Shown: positions 35,467 to 47,698, counted from the first letter of the stretch. The stretch: DNA of 64,000 nucleotides from Aquibium sp. ELW1220 (GCF_030398385.1 NZ_JAOAOQ010000003.1:103455-167454), one strand, 5' to 3'. The notes: generated from the letters alone by a model not told the origin. Program-made: numbers and translations.

Positions 35467-36915
35467 TCAGCGGATGAACACGGCAAGCAGACCAAGCATC
35501 GCGGCCAGCGCGACACCTATCCCCGCAAACTGCAGCGCACGGCGCCGGTCCAGCCGCGAGGTCACGCCGCCACCGTAGTCGAACCGCTCGTAGACGACGT
35601 TGTCGATCGGCAGGCCGAGATCGAGCAGCGTGTCGGAGACGGCGGTGACCATCGGTCCGGGGCCGCACATGAGCGCGATGGTCTGCCTGGGGTCGAGGCC
35701 CTCGAGGAGTTCGGCAAGCCTCTGCCGGTCCAGCCGCCCGACCACGCCGGCCCAGCCCTCGGCGTCCTCTTCGCTCGCGAACATCGTGCGCAGGTCGAGC
35801 ATCCGTCCCGCCGTCTCGATCTCGTCGAGACAGGCGAAGTTGACGGGCGTGCCTGCCGCATAGGCAAGGCGGACCGGCCGCGGGTCGCGGCGCGCCACCA
35901 TGTCGCGCAGCAGCCCCATGATCGGCGCGATGCCGACGCCTCCCGCCAGCAGGACCACGGCCTTCGCGTCATGCGCGGCCAGCACGAATTCGCCGTAGGG
36001 TCCGTCGATCCCGATCGGAGTGCCCGGTTCGAGGCGCCCGATCGCGCCGGTGAAGTCGCCCGCTTCCTTGACGATCAGGCTGATGCCGGCACGGGACGGG
36101 CTGTCGGCGATGGAGAAGGGATGGTCGAAGAGCGGGAAGCGGCGGTCGCCCACCGTCATCCAGACGAACTGCCCCGCCTCGTAGGGCCAGGCCGGATTGC
36201 CCGGCTCGGGCTGGATGTCGAGTTCCCACATGCGGTCGGCAACCTTCCGCACCGAGGCGAGCCGCCAGGGCCTGCGGTGCAGCATCAGCCAGCGCCAGCC
36301 GTAGAGGATGGCCAGAACCGCGGCGACGGCGAGCGCGACCAGCCACCAGAACGCCTCCACCAGCCCGGCGGCGCTGAAGCGGCCGGTCGTCAGGGCATGA
36401 TGAAGGCCCGCGCCCACGGCCACTGCGCCGAGAATCAGATGGCTGGCACGCCAGATCTCGTAACGCCACGGCAGGCGCTCGCGCAGCAGCGAGCTGAGGA
36501 CCAACAGGAAAAGGGAGCCCAGCGCCACGACGCCGGAGCGGTAGTGGGGCAAGGTCAGATAGGCGATGAACCGTTCCTGCCCGAGGGCCGGATCGTCCAG
36601 CCAAGTCGGCAGGACGTAGAGGACGGGGTGCAGCACCAGGCCGAGCATGACCCAGCGGGCGGCGATCTTGTGGAAGGCCATGATCTTGTCGATGCCGAGC
36701 CGCCCCGACACGATGCCGAAACGGCCCGAGGTGACGAACTGCACCGCCATGGCCGTCAGGCCGGCGAGCCCCAGCGCCGCCGCCCCGACCTCCCAGGGAT
36801 CCAGAGGCGCGACGGTGCCCGCGGCGGCCAGAATGACCGGCGTCAGGCAGACGAGGATGTAGAGAGCGGCGAGCGCGGGGCCGGACAGGCGCATGGCACG
36901 GCTGGTCTCCATCAC
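35467..36915 (-). CDS. Flavohaem transmembrane reductase (ferric-reductase-like with FAD/NAD domains)
   Basis: A 482-residue inner-membrane protein. Residues about 10-215 hold six or so helices with histidines positioned for haem b (KIMAFHKIAARW, LVLHPVLYV, RASHLILGAV, GAGLHHAL). Residues about 225-310 are the FAD domain (HPFSIADS, GPYGEF), and 315-445 the NAD domain (VVLLAGGVGIAPIMGLLRDM, LMCGPGPMV). A final helix ends at the C-terminus. It would pass electrons from NAD(P)H through FAD and haem across the membrane. It is divergent from a pentahaem cytochrome, a plausible partner. Confidence 0.85.
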   Translation of the reverse strand: MMETSRAMRLSGPALAALYILVCLTPVILAAAGTVAPLDPWEVGAAALGLAGLTAMAVQFVTSGRFGIVSGRLGIDKIMAFHKIAARWVMLGLVLHPVLYVLPTWLDDPALGQERFIAYLTLPHYRSGVVALGSLFLLVLSSLLRERLPWRYEIWRASHLILGAVAVGAGLHHALTTGRFSAAGLVEAFWWLVALAVAAVLAILYGWRWLMLHRRPWRLASVRKVADRMWELDIQPEPGNPAWPYEAGQFVWMTVGDRRFPLFDHPFSIADSPSRAGISLIVKEAGDFTGAIGRLEPGTPIGIDGPYGEFVLAAHDAKAVVLLAGGVGIAPIMGLLRDMVARRDPRPVRLAYAAGTPVNFACLDEIETAGRMLDLRTMFASEEDAEGWAGVVGRLDRQRLAELLEGLDPRQTIALMCGPGPMVTAVSDTLLDLGLPIDNVVYERFDYGGGVTSRLDRRRALQFAGIGVALAAMLGLLAVFIR

Positions 36916-37010
36916 GTCGGCTCCATGACTGCTGCGGTCCTGCCGTTGTTCATCCGGCTGGCGATCCAGGCGATCCGATGTCTATCCTAGAAAGACAACC
37001 GGCAGATGTC

Positions 37011-37024
37011 TTGATCCAGGTCAT
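37011..37024. promoter_or_regulatory. FNR/FixK/NNR-like box
   Basis: TTGATCCAGGTCAT, matching eight of ten defined positions of the FNR-family palindrome TTGAT-N4-ATCAA. It lies about 62 bp upstream of the cytochrome ATG and 96 bp upstream of the divergent reductase gene. Boxes of this form control low-oxygen or nitrogen-oxide respiration genes in alphaproteobacteria. The rest of the 170 bp gap holds no other clear element. Confidence 0.5.
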
Positions 37025-37085
37025 GGAACGGTCATCGGTTGTCGGCAATGTTTTATTCCGGTGGTGACAAGAACGGAGGACAGCC

Positions 37086-38177
37086 ATGCGCTTCATGACG
37101 CTCAGCCGCAGATTTCTTGTTTCCATTCTGGCGGTACTATGGCTTTGCAGCCCCGCGGCCGCTCAGCAGGACGATCCCCTGTCCGCCCTGGTGGACGCTT
37201 GGCTTGCCTCGCCGCACGGCAACTACCATTCGCCCTCCTTCACCTACTGGAACAAGGAGGGCGCCGTACCGGTGCAGTGCGCCGCCTGTCATTCGCAGCC
37301 GGGCTTCCTCGACTTCCTCGGCGCGGATGGAACCGCCACCGGCGTCGTCGATGCACCGGCAGCGATCAATGCGCCGATCGGCTGCGCCTCGTGCCACAAT
37401 ACGGCGGCGCAGGCGCTCGACGGCGTCCGCTTCCCCTCCGGCGTGAGCGTCGAGGGGCTCGGACCATCGGCCACCTGCAACGTTTGCCACCAGGGCCGGG
37501 CTTCGACCGACGCCGTCGCGGCGGCGACGCAGGCGCTGGAGGAGGACGCCGTGTCGGCGGATCTCGGCTTCATCAACGTCCACTACGGCGTCGCGGCGGC
37601 CGTCAATCAGGGTTCGCAGGTCCGCGGCGGATATCAGTATCCCGGACGCTCCTACGCGGGACGGTTCTTCCACGTGCCGAGCGCCAGCACCTGCGTGGAC
37701 TGTCACGATCCGCATGCGACGACGGTGCAGCTGGAGCCCTGCCTGACATGCCATCGCGGCGTCGAGGAGGTCCGCGCCATCCGGATGCGCCATGCCGATT
37801 TCGACGGCGACGGCAATGCGGCCGGCGGGATTCACTCGGAGATCATCGGCCTGCATGCCCGGCTCGGCGACGCCATCCAGGCCTACGCCGCGGAGGTGTC
37901 CGCAGCACCGATCGGCTATGGCAAGGGGACGTTCCCCTACTTCTTCGCCGACACGAACGCCGACGGCGAGATCGGACCCGACGAGGCGGTCTTCCCGAAC
38001 CGCTACCAGAGCTGGACGCCGCGGCTTCTCAAGGCCGCCTACAACTATCAGGTGGCGGCGAAGGACCCGGGCGGATACGTCCACAACCCGGCCTACGTGC
38101 TGCAGCTGCTCCACGACAGTCTCGAAAGCCTCGCGGAACGGGTGGAGATCGACATGGCAGGAGTGACGCGTCCCTGA
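37086..38177 (+). CDS. Periplasmic pentahaem cytochrome c
   Basis: A 363-residue secreted protein with a signal peptide (FLVSILAVLWLCSPAAAQQ). Five CxxCH haem sites stand at residues 65-69, 100-104, 131-135, 203-207 and 219-223. Conserved-looking histidines between them (HGNYHSPS, NVHYG, FFHVPSA) may be distal ligands. The C-terminal 140 residues have no haem motif but contain two acidic loops like calcium-binding EF-hands (FDGDGNAAGG, DTNADGEIGPDEA). GGAGG 6 nt before the ATG fixes the start. The redox partner and substrate are unknown; the divergent flavohaem reductase is the best candidate donor. Confidence 0.88.
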   Translation: MRFMTLSRRFLVSILAVLWLCSPAAAQQDDPLSALVDAWLASPHGNYHSPSFTYWNKEGAVPVQCAACHSQPGFLDFLGADGTATGVVDAPAAINAPIGCASCHNTAAQALDGVRFPSGVSVEGLGPSATCNVCHQGRASTDAVAAATQALEEDAVSADLGFINVHYGVAAAVNQGSQVRGGYQYPGRSYAGRFFHVPSASTCVDCHDPHATTVQLEPCLTCHRGVEEVRAIRMRHADFDGDGNAAGGIHSEIIGLHARLGDAIQAYAAEVSAAPIGYGKGTFPYFFADTNADGEIGPDEAVFPNRYQSWTPRLLKAAYNYQVAAKDPGGYVHNPAYVLQLLHDSLESLAERVEIDMAGVTRP

Positions 38178-38239
38178 CCTCTGGTCACGGCGTCGATCCC
38201 CGCCGGGAACACGATGCCTCGCGCCGACGGCGTGCCGCG

Positions 38240-39571
<1,332 letters not shown>

Positions 39572-39573
39572 CG

Positions 39574-41010
39574 CTAGCTCCCGTTCCCGGCACCGGCGGG
39601 AAGCGACAGCGTCACCGTCGTGCCGCGTCCCTCCTCGCTGCGGATCGACAGGCTGGCGCCGATGCGCTGCACGAGGTTCGACACCACCCACAGGCCGATG
39701 CTGCGCTCCATCGGGATCTCGTCCATCTGGCCGGAGACGATCGCGGCCACGACTTCGGGCGGCATGCCGCTGCCCTGATCGGCGATGCCGATGGCGACGG
39801 AGCGGCCGTCCCCGGCGCGCACCAGGGTGATGGCGATCTCGCTGCCGGGAGGCGAGACGCCGACCGAATTCAGCAAGAGGTTCACCAGGATCTGCCTAAG
39901 CGCGTCGCCGTCGACGTCCATGACCACGCTCTCGTCGAGTTCCCATCGCAGCGTCACCTCCGCGCGCTGCGCGGTCGGCAGGATCAGCAGTTCGAGGTCG
40001 CGGATGTCGCGCGCGACGATCGACGTCCTGCCCGGCCTCCGGCGGTAGGTCGACAGCGTGACGTCGACGACGCGGCCGATGCTGTCGAGGCCGCTGTCGA
40101 GAAGCTCGACCGTCTGCTGGCGCACCTGCGGCTGGTCGCCGAAGCGCCGCAGCGTCGAGACGCCGTTCTTCAGGCCTGCCAGCGGGTTGCGGACCTCGTG
40201 GGCGATGGCCGCCGCCATCCGCGCCAGCAGCGCGTCGCGCTCCTGCTGGGCCATCTGCTCCACGATCCGGGCGCGATCGGCCTCCGACTGCTCGCGCAGC
40301 GCCAGCGCGGCTTCCAGCCGCTGCAGTTCGTGGCCCCTGCGCAGGCTGGCGGAGGGGACCGTGCCGTCGTCGCTGTGGGCCAGCCGGCTGATGAAGCCGT
40401 CGAGCGGCGAGAGCACGCGCCGCGCGATGACATAGACCGTCAGGGCGGCGAGAATCGCCACCAGCACGTCGATGCCGATCGTCAGGCGGAACGCCGTCTC
40501 GGCGGCGTCGAGGATGGTGGTCGTGTCGAAGGTGGCTGCCAGCAGAAGAACCCCCTCGCCGAGCGCGTAGGTGCGCAGCACAAGCAATACGGCCTCGCCG
40601 GGATCGTTCCATTCCGAAACGGCATCCGGCCCGATGTCGCCGGCCTCGTCGAGCGCCGCTACGAGCCGCTCTTCATGGGTCGCCTCGCCGAGCACGACGG
40701 TCTGCGCCGCGCCCGCCGTCCCGCCCCACCGCGCGGCAATGGCCTGTTCCAGCAGCGCGGTGCGGAAGATCAGCGAGGCCGCCATCTGCCGGCGCACCGC
40801 GTCGGGCGATTCGTCGGTCTCGGCCGCAATGTTGCCGGCGACGGCGTCGAGGAAGACCACGGCCTGGTCGCGCAGCGCGGTCTCGTCATTGGCCTGCAGG
40901 ATGCGGACGCCGATCTGGGTCGTGCCGACCGCGACGACGAACATCGCCAGCGCCACGAAGAGCGGCAGCGCGAAGGTGAGCGGCAGGTTCGGCTTCAGGT
41001 TCAGGCGCAT
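39574..41010 (-). CDS. Sensor histidine kinase
   Basis: A 478-residue membrane kinase, partner of the sigma-54 regulator. One helix lies near residues 10-30 and a second near 168-190, enclosing a periplasmic sensor of about 135 residues. A HAMP-like linker (RRVLSPLDGFISRLA) follows. The phospho-accepting histidine is in MAAAIAHEVRNPLAGLKNG, with N-box NLLLNSVGVSPPG and G-boxes DQGSGMPPEV and GLWVVSNLV. The N-box is less canonical than usual (SVGV). The layout is NtrB/DctB-like; the signal is unknown. Confidence 0.92.
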   Translation of the reverse strand: MRLNLKPNLPLTFALPLFVALAMFVVAVGTTQIGVRILQANDETALRDQAVVFLDAVAGNIAAETDESPDAVRRQMAASLIFRTALLEQAIAARWGGTAGAAQTVVLGEATHEERLVAALDEAGDIGPDAVSEWNDPGEAVLLVLRTYALGEGVLLLAATFDTTTILDAAETAFRLTIGIDVLVAILAALTVYVIARRVLSPLDGFISRLAHSDDGTVPSASLRRGHELQRLEAALALREQSEADRARIVEQMAQQERDALLARMAAAIAHEVRNPLAGLKNGVSTLRRFGDQPQVRQQTVELLDSGLDSIGRVVDVTLSTYRRRPGRTSIVARDIRDLELLILPTAQRAEVTLRWELDESVVMDVDGDALRQILVNLLLNSVGVSPPGSEIAITLVRAGDGRSVAIGIADQGSGMPPEVVAAIVSGQMDEIPMERSIGLWVVSNLVQRIGASLSIRSEEGRGTTVTLSLPAGAGNGS

Positions 41011-41083
41011 GGTCCGCCAAGCTAGCCCAGCCGCACGGGTCAGGGCCAGCGACCTGACGCCGCGCGTGCCGGCGGCAGGGCGA

Positions 41084-42349
41084 TCAGCCCGGAGCCTCCA
41101 TCAGCAGCACCTCGCAGGGCACGTCCGGCGAGATCCGGCGGCGCCAGTGGCTGCCGAACCAGCTGGTCCGCAACGGGCGCGGCGCCTGGCCGAGGATCAC
41201 CGCGCGCGGCCGGCGGATGTCGTCCGGAATGGAGCAGTCGTCGGTGTTCACCGCGCGGCTTTCGAAGCTGCAGCCGAAACGGCGTGCGATCGCCTCGACC
41301 TCCTCCCGGCGGTCGGCGGCGCCGCGGCCGACGTGGACGATGTGCGACGCCTGCCACAGGTCGCCGGCCAGCGCCCATTCCAGGAGGGCGGGCAGATGCG
41401 CCTCGCCGCGGTCGCGCACGACGATCGTCCCCTGCCCCGGCACGGGTGCGTCGGGGGAGACGAAGAGCACCGGGCCGCGATGTACCATCGGCAGCCGCAG
41501 GAGACCGTCCGGGTCCCAGGTCGTCTGGTCGCGACGCACCTCCACCTGATGGTGGAACCAGCCCTCGCAGGGCAGGACCAGAAGCACGCGGCCCGGTTCG
41601 GACGACGCGAGCAGGCGCTCGGGATCGCCCTCGTCGTAGTTCAGCGCTGCCTCGCCGCCGCTCCCTTCCATGCAGGCGCGCATGTCGCGGATGGCTTCGC
41701 TGGCGCGCTCACGGATCAGCTGGCGTGCGCTGGCCGGGTCGGCCGCGCATTCGAAGGCGGCCGTATCGATGATGACATGCGCCGACAGGTCCGACCGGAG
41801 CCGCCGGGCGATGGCGCAGGCGCGGGCCGCGACGGCTGGCACCTGCCCCTGGATCACCGCGAACCGGACGGTCTCGATCGCCGGCAGCGAGACGACCGGC
41901 GCCGGGCGCGGCGCAGGCAGGTCATGCCTCTTCGGCGATGGAGCCGGTCGAAGCTGAGCGGCATCGGCCCCATGCGCGCCGGTCCCAGCGGGCAGCCAGG
42001 CGAGGCGCTCGTCCAGCGACCGGTCCGAGCGTTCCAGCACGCCGGCCAGCGCGTCGTCGCCGCGGAGCGACAGGCGGGCGCCGGACATGTAGGAGGCGCG
42101 GCCGAGGAGATGGCCCGCAACCGGGACGGTCAGGAGCAGGAAGACAATGGTCAGGAGCCCCATCACCGTCGCATCGGTGGCGCCGTGCGAGATCACCGAC
42201 CCCAGGATGACCAGCCCGGCGCCCAGCGTGCCGGCCTTGGTGGCGGCGTGCATGCGCTGGAACGGATCGGCCAGCCGCATGACGCCGATGCCAGCGATGC
42301 AGAGGAAGCCGACGCCGAGAAGCTTCAGCAGGACGGAAACGACGATCAT
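41084..42349 (-). CDS. mnhG: Fusion: Mrp antiporter subunit G with stress-protein-like C-terminal domain
   Basis: A 421-residue protein. Residues 1-100 are a complete MnhG/MrpG (LKLLGVGFLCIAGIGVMRL, DPFQRMHAATKAGTLGAGL and a third helix TVMGLLTIVFLLLTVPVAGH). Normal MnhG ends near residue 100-120. Here a proline-rich linker (about 125-155) leads to a soluble domain of about 265 residues with alternating strands and helices. It looks like a universal-stress-protein or nucleotide-binding fold (VRFAVIQGQVPAVAARACAI ... VLLVLPCEGWF ... GTIVVRDRGEAHL ... HIVHVGRG ... CEVLLMEAPG). The assignment of that domain is tentative. The start overlaps mnhF by 4 bp. Confidence 0.82.
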   Translation of the reverse strand: MIVVSVLLKLLGVGFLCIAGIGVMRLADPFQRMHAATKAGTLGAGLVILGSVISHGATDATVMGLLTIVFLLLTVPVAGHLLGRASYMSGARLSLRGDDALAGVLERSDRSLDERLAWLPAGTGAHGADAAQLRPAPSPKRHDLPAPRPAPVVSLPAIETVRFAVIQGQVPAVAARACAIARRLRSDLSAHVIIDTAAFECAADPASARQLIRERASEAIRDMRACMEGSGGEAALNYDEGDPERLLASSEPGRVLLVLPCEGWFHHQVEVRRDQTTWDPDGLLRLPMVHRGPVLFVSPDAPVPGQGTIVVRDRGEAHLPALLEWALAGDLWQASHIVHVGRGAADRREEVEAIARRFGCSFESRAVNTDDCSIPDDIRRPRAVILGQAPRPLRTSWFGSHWRRRISPDVPCEVLLMEAPG

Positions 42350-42639
42350 CGGCCCTCTCCCTTCTTCTTCTCCAGCAGCGCCGACAGCGAGCACGTCGCC
42401 AGGAAGCCGATCAGGGCGATGCCGAAGGCGATGTCGAGGAATTCGCGCCGGCCGGTCACGATCATCGTCAGGCAGGCCACGGCCACCGCGATGCCGGTCA
42501 GCATGTCGAGCGCGATGAAGCGGTCGGCGTAGCCGGGGCCCGTCGCCATGCGCAGGGCCGACAGGCCGAGCGGCACCATCAGCACGGTGATCAGCACTGC
42601 CGCGATCGTCGGCAGATGGGTGTCCAGGAATTCGATCAT
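42346..42639 (-). CDS. mnhF: Mrp antiporter subunit F
   Basis: A 97-residue protein with three membrane helices: AAVLITVLMVPLGLSALRMA, DRFIALDMLTGIAVAVACL and FLDIAFGIALIGFLATCSL. The GPGYADRFIALDM segment is the conserved MnhF/MrpF motif. It overlaps mnhG and mnhE by 4 bp each. It is an accessory membrane subunit of the cation/proton antiporter. Confidence 0.92.
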   Translation of the reverse strand: MIEFLDTHLPTIAAVLITVLMVPLGLSALRMATGPGYADRFIALDMLTGIAVAVACLTMIVTGRREFLDIAFGIALIGFLATCSLSALLEKKKGEGR

Positions 42640-42970
42640 CCTTCAATCTCCTTGATGCGGGCCTCGAACGTCGACTTGATCGACGCGATCACCTCGTCGG
42701 CCGAGGGCGCGTCGAGCACGTGGATGTAGAGGGTCGACATGTCCTCGCTGACATGCAGCGAGGTCGTTCCGGGCGTCAGGCTGACGCAGTTGGCGAGCGT
42801 GGTGACGCCGGCGGCGGTGCGAAGGCCGATCGGCACGGCGATGATCGCCGAGGTCGTCGCATCCTTCGCGCCCAGCACCGAGCGGGCGACCGCGACGGAC
42901 GAGACGACGAGTTCCCTGAGGAAGATGGTGGCGAGCGACGTCACCTGGATGGCTTTGGTGGCGATGGCGG

Positions 42971-42974
<4 letters not shown>
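42636..42974 (-). CDS. mnhE: Mrp antiporter subunit E, short form
   Basis: A 112-residue protein matching the C-terminal two-thirds of MnhE: FLRELVVSSVAVARSVL, AVPIGLRTAAGVTTLANCVS, LTPGTTSLHVSEDMSTLYIHVLD. Usual MnhE is about 160 residues with two or more N-terminal helices that are missing here. No upstream in-frame start can restore them, because mnhD ends only a few bases before. Short MnhE proteins do occur, so this need not be a broken gene. It overlaps its neighbours by 4 bp. Confidence 0.88.
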
Positions 42975-44483
<1,509 letters not shown>

Positions 44484-44491
<8 letters not shown>

Positions 44492-44870
44492 TGCGGGGCG
44501 CCTCCCTGTCGAACGGGCTGCCGAGCGCCTCGGCGTCGACATGGTCGCTGGTCAGCACGGAGCCGACGGAGCGGTAGGTCTTCAGCATCAGTGCGGCGGC
44601 GAAGGAGACGAGCGCGAAACCGATGACGATCGCCGTCAGGATCAGCGCCTGCGGCAGAGCGTTGGCGGTCTCGGCCGCCAGCACCTGCAGGCCCGGCTCG
44701 ATGACCGGCGGCGCGGTGAAGCGCAGACCGCCGGCGACGAAGATCAGCAGGTTGGTGGCCGTCGACAGAAGCACGATGCCGATCAGGATGCGCATCCCGT
44801 GGCGCGACAGCAGCAGATAGACGCCGCAGCCCATCTGGGCGGCAATGGCGAAGGCGTAGACGAGGTTCAC
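44484..44870 (-). CDS. mnhC: Mrp antiporter subunit C
   Basis: A 128-residue NuoK-like protein with three helices: YAFAIAAQMGCGVYLLLSRH, LIGIVLLSTATNLLIFVAGG and ALPQALILTAIVIGFALVSF. The glutamate-bearing loop DPLPQALVLTAIVIG of the family is represented by the ANALPQALILTAIVIG stretch. It overlaps mnhB by 4 bp and mnhD by 8 bp. Confidence 0.94.
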
Positions 44871-45271
44871 TGCTCGATCCCTTCATAAAGACGGAAGACG
44901 AGGCACAGCACGCCGCCGACGACGACGCAGTAGACGCCGATGTCGAAGGTCGTGGCGGTGCCGAGATGGGTGGAGCCGATCTCCGTCCACCAATGGGTGA
45001 GGAAGGAGCGGTCCGACAGGAGGCCCGGCAGTCCGCTGACGAAGGCGAGCAGCAGGCCCGACCCCATCAGCGCGACAGGATGGACGACGAGCGCCCGGCG
45101 CGCCGTCTCAACGCCGCGGGCCATGGCCAGGAGCGCGAAGCCGAGTGCGGCGATCAGGCCGCCGATGAAGCCGCCGCCGGGTTCGTTGTGGCCGCGAAAG
45201 AGCATGAACAGCGACACGCCGATCATCAGCACGAAGAACAGGCGCGACATGGTGGCGAAGATGATCTGCAT
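44867..45271 (-). CDS. mnhB: Mrp antiporter subunit B
   Basis: A 134-residue protein with four helices. GHNEPGGGFIGGLIAALGFAL is the hallmark MnhB motif; FDIGVYCVVVGGVLCLVF is the last helix. It sits 4 bp downstream of mnhA, whose C-terminus carries the related MnhB-like region typical of the long A subunit. Confidence 0.94.
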   Translation of the reverse strand: MQIIFATMSRLFFVLMIGVSLFMLFRGHNEPGGGFIGGLIAALGFALLAMARGVETARRALVVHPVALMGSGLLLAFVSGLPGLLSDRSFLTHWWTEIGSTHLGTATTFDIGVYCVVVGGVLCLVFRLYEGIEQ

Positions 45272-45275
45272 GGGA

Positions 45276-47591
45276 CTACTCCTTGGCGCGCTTGCTGGGG
45301 CCGCTGCCGCGCAGCAGCGCCCAGGCAGCGATGGTGGCGAAGGCGACGACGGCGATCTCGCCCAGCGTGTCGATGGCGCGGTAGTCGACCAGGATCACGT
45401 TGACGACGTTGCGCCCGAAGCCTTCGAGGTAGCTCGTCTGGCCGAAATACTCCGTCAGGCTCATGTCGAGCGGGATGGCGCTCATGCTGGCCACGGCCAG
45501 GAAGATGACCAGCCCGAAGGCGCCCGCCAGCGCGGCGTCGCGGCGACGCTCGCCGACCGTTCTCGAATGCCGCTGGCGCGCGGGCAGGCGCAGCAGCACC
45601 GCCGTCAGCAGGATGACGAGCAGCGTCTCCACCGCGATCTGCGTCAGCGCGAGGTCGGGCGCGCCGTTGAGCATGAAGATGACCGCGACCGCGAAGCCGA
45701 CGATGCCGACCGACACGAGCGCCGCGATCAGCGAGCGGCCAAGCACCGTGGCCACCGCGCCGGCCGCGCTGAGCAGCAGGACGAGCGTCACCGAGACGCG
45801 CAGCGAGCCGTCGGGCGCGGCGATGTACAGCCCGGCCGGGCCGGCGAAGAGCGCGATCGCCAGGCCGGCGACCACCACCGCCACGACGACGGCCGTGTAG
45901 CGGCGCTGGTCGCCGTTCTGCAGGATCCGCGTCGACAGGCGCGCGACGTTCAGCGTCCCGTCGACCACCCAGTGGTAGCCGCCGTCGCCGATCAGGCGGA
46001 AGAGCCGGTCATGGCGGCGCAGACGGTCATGGATGGCATCCCACCAGATGACGATCGCCACGCCGATCGAAACGACCAGGACGCTCAGCACCAGCATCGG
46101 CGTGAGGCCATGCCAGAGCTGGAACGACACGTCGATCGGGCTGCCGTACAGCGCCGAGGCAGCCGGGCCGATCAAAAGGTCGCCGATCCCGCCGGGGAAG
46201 AGGCCGATGACGATGCCGCCGGTCGCCAGCAGCAGCGGGCCGATCAGGAGCACCGGCGTCTCGCCGTGCTTCACGGCGTCGACGCGGTGGCTCTTGAAGT
46301 AGAACGGCTTGATGGAGACCACGCCTGCCACGCCGCACATCACCGCGTTGACCAGGACGGCGACGACGATGGGCACGACGTTCCAGCCGTTGGTGAGCTG
46401 TGCCTCGAAGAGATATTCCTTCGAGATGAAGCCGACGAAGGGCGGCAGCCCGGCCATGCTGAGGCTGGCCAGCACCGCCGCCACGGCCGTCACCGGCAGG
46501 AAGCGGGCGAGCCCGCCGAGCTTGCGCAGGCTTGTCTCGCCGGTGGCGTGGATGGCCGTGCCGGCGCAGAAGAACAGCGCTGCCTTGTAGAGCGCATGCG
46601 CCAGGATGAAGCCCACCGTGGCCACCGCCGCCACCTCGCCGTCGAGCCCGATCAGCATCACCAGGATGCCGAGCGAGGCGACCGTGGAATGCGCCAGCAC
46701 GGCCTTGTAGCCCTCCGCGCGCAGCGCCTTCAGCGCGGCGACGGTCATGGTCAGAGAACCGACGATCACCAGCGTCGTGCCGAAGGCCGGCATGGTGGCG
46801 AAGACGCCGTCGAAGCGGGCGAGCAGGAAGATGCCGAGTTTCACCATGGTTGCGGAATGCAGGTAGGCGGAGGCCGGCGTCGGCGCGGCCATGGCGTTGG
46901 GCAGCCAGAAGTGGAACGGCACCTGCGCCGACTTGGTGAAGGCGCCGATCATGATCAGCACCGCGATGACGCCGGCCCAGGGGCTCGCCACGAGTTCGTC
47001 CGAGCGGGCCAGGACCTCGGTGAAGGAGAAGGTGCCGAGCGTCATGCCGATCAAAAGGATGCCCGCAAACAGCACCAGCCCGCCGCCCCCCGTGACCAGC
47101 AGCGACTGGATCGCGGCCTTGCGCGCTTCCGGCTTGTGGCCGTCGAAACCGATCAGCATGAAGGAGGTGAGGCTGGTCAGTTCCCAGAAGACGAACATGA
47201 CGATCAGGTCGTCCGAGAGCACGGTGCCCAGCATCGCCGTCATGAACAGCAGGATCAGCGCCAGGAAGCGGCCCATGTCGGCCACCGGCTTCTCGGCGAA
47301 ATAGGCGCCGGCATAGATGGTCACCAGCGTGCCGATGCCGGTGATCAGGAGGCCGAAGAGCATCGAGAAGCCGTCGAGCCGCAAGGTGAGGTCGACGCCC
47401 AGCGACGGCACCCATGACATCGTCGCGATCACCGCGCCGCCGTCCGCCACGTCGCCGGCATGCCGCAGGATCAGCACGAACAGGACGAGCGGCACCAGGC
47501 TCATCACCCAGCCGGAAGCCTTTCCCAACAGCTCGGCGGCCGGCCGCGCGATGGCCGCTCCCGCCAGTGCGATGATGATGATCCACGCCAT
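45276..47591 (-). CDS. mnhA: Mrp antiporter subunit A
   Basis: A 771-residue NuoL-like subunit, normal for MnhA/MrpA with its C-terminal extension. Proton-path residues are in FVFWELTSLTSFMLIGF (glutamate), KSAQVPFHFWLPNAMAAPTP (lysine), YLHSATMVKLGIFLLARF and LAHALYKAALFFCAGTA. The last 150 residues form the MrpA-specific extension (GAPDLALTQIAVETLLVILL, NVILVDYRAIDTLGEIAVVA). The start is ambiguous: ATG 47591 has GAAGGGA about 11 nt upstream; an in-frame GTG at 47618 is the alternative. It is first in mnhABCDEFG, a Na+(K+)/H+ antiporter for pH and salt homeostasis. Confidence 0.93.
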   Translation of the reverse strand: MAWIIIIALAGAAIARPAAELLGKASGWVMSLVPLVLFVLILRHAGDVADGGAVIATMSWVPSLGVDLTLRLDGFSMLFGLLITGIGTLVTIYAGAYFAEKPVADMGRFLALILLFMTAMLGTVLSDDLIVMFVFWELTSLTSFMLIGFDGHKPEARKAAIQSLLVTGGGGLVLFAGILLIGMTLGTFSFTEVLARSDELVASPWAGVIAVLIMIGAFTKSAQVPFHFWLPNAMAAPTPASAYLHSATMVKLGIFLLARFDGVFATMPAFGTTLVIVGSLTMTVAALKALRAEGYKAVLAHSTVASLGILVMLIGLDGEVAAVATVGFILAHALYKAALFFCAGTAIHATGETSLRKLGGLARFLPVTAVAAVLASLSMAGLPPFVGFISKEYLFEAQLTNGWNVVPIVVAVLVNAVMCGVAGVVSIKPFYFKSHRVDAVKHGETPVLLIGPLLLATGGIVIGLFPGGIGDLLIGPAASALYGSPIDVSFQLWHGLTPMLVLSVLVVSIGVAIVIWWDAIHDRLRRHDRLFRLIGDGGYHWVVDGTLNVARLSTRILQNGDQRRYTAVVVAVVVAGLAIALFAGPAGLYIAAPDGSLRVSVTLVLLLSAAGAVATVLGRSLIAALVSVGIVGFAVAVIFMLNGAPDLALTQIAVETLLVILLTAVLLRLPARQRHSRTVGERRRDAALAGAFGLVIFLAVASMSAIPLDMSLTEYFGQTSYLEGFGRNVVNVILVDYRAIDTLGEIAVVAFATIAAWALLRGSGPSKRAKE

Positions 47592-47698
47592 GTCCACGAT
47601 ATTCCCTTCGCTGGTCACCCGTTCCCATGCAACGGGTGTGCCAGTTCAGGAAATCTCGTAAAATCAGTGCCTTGATCAGGTCGCTTCCGGTCCTTGTC

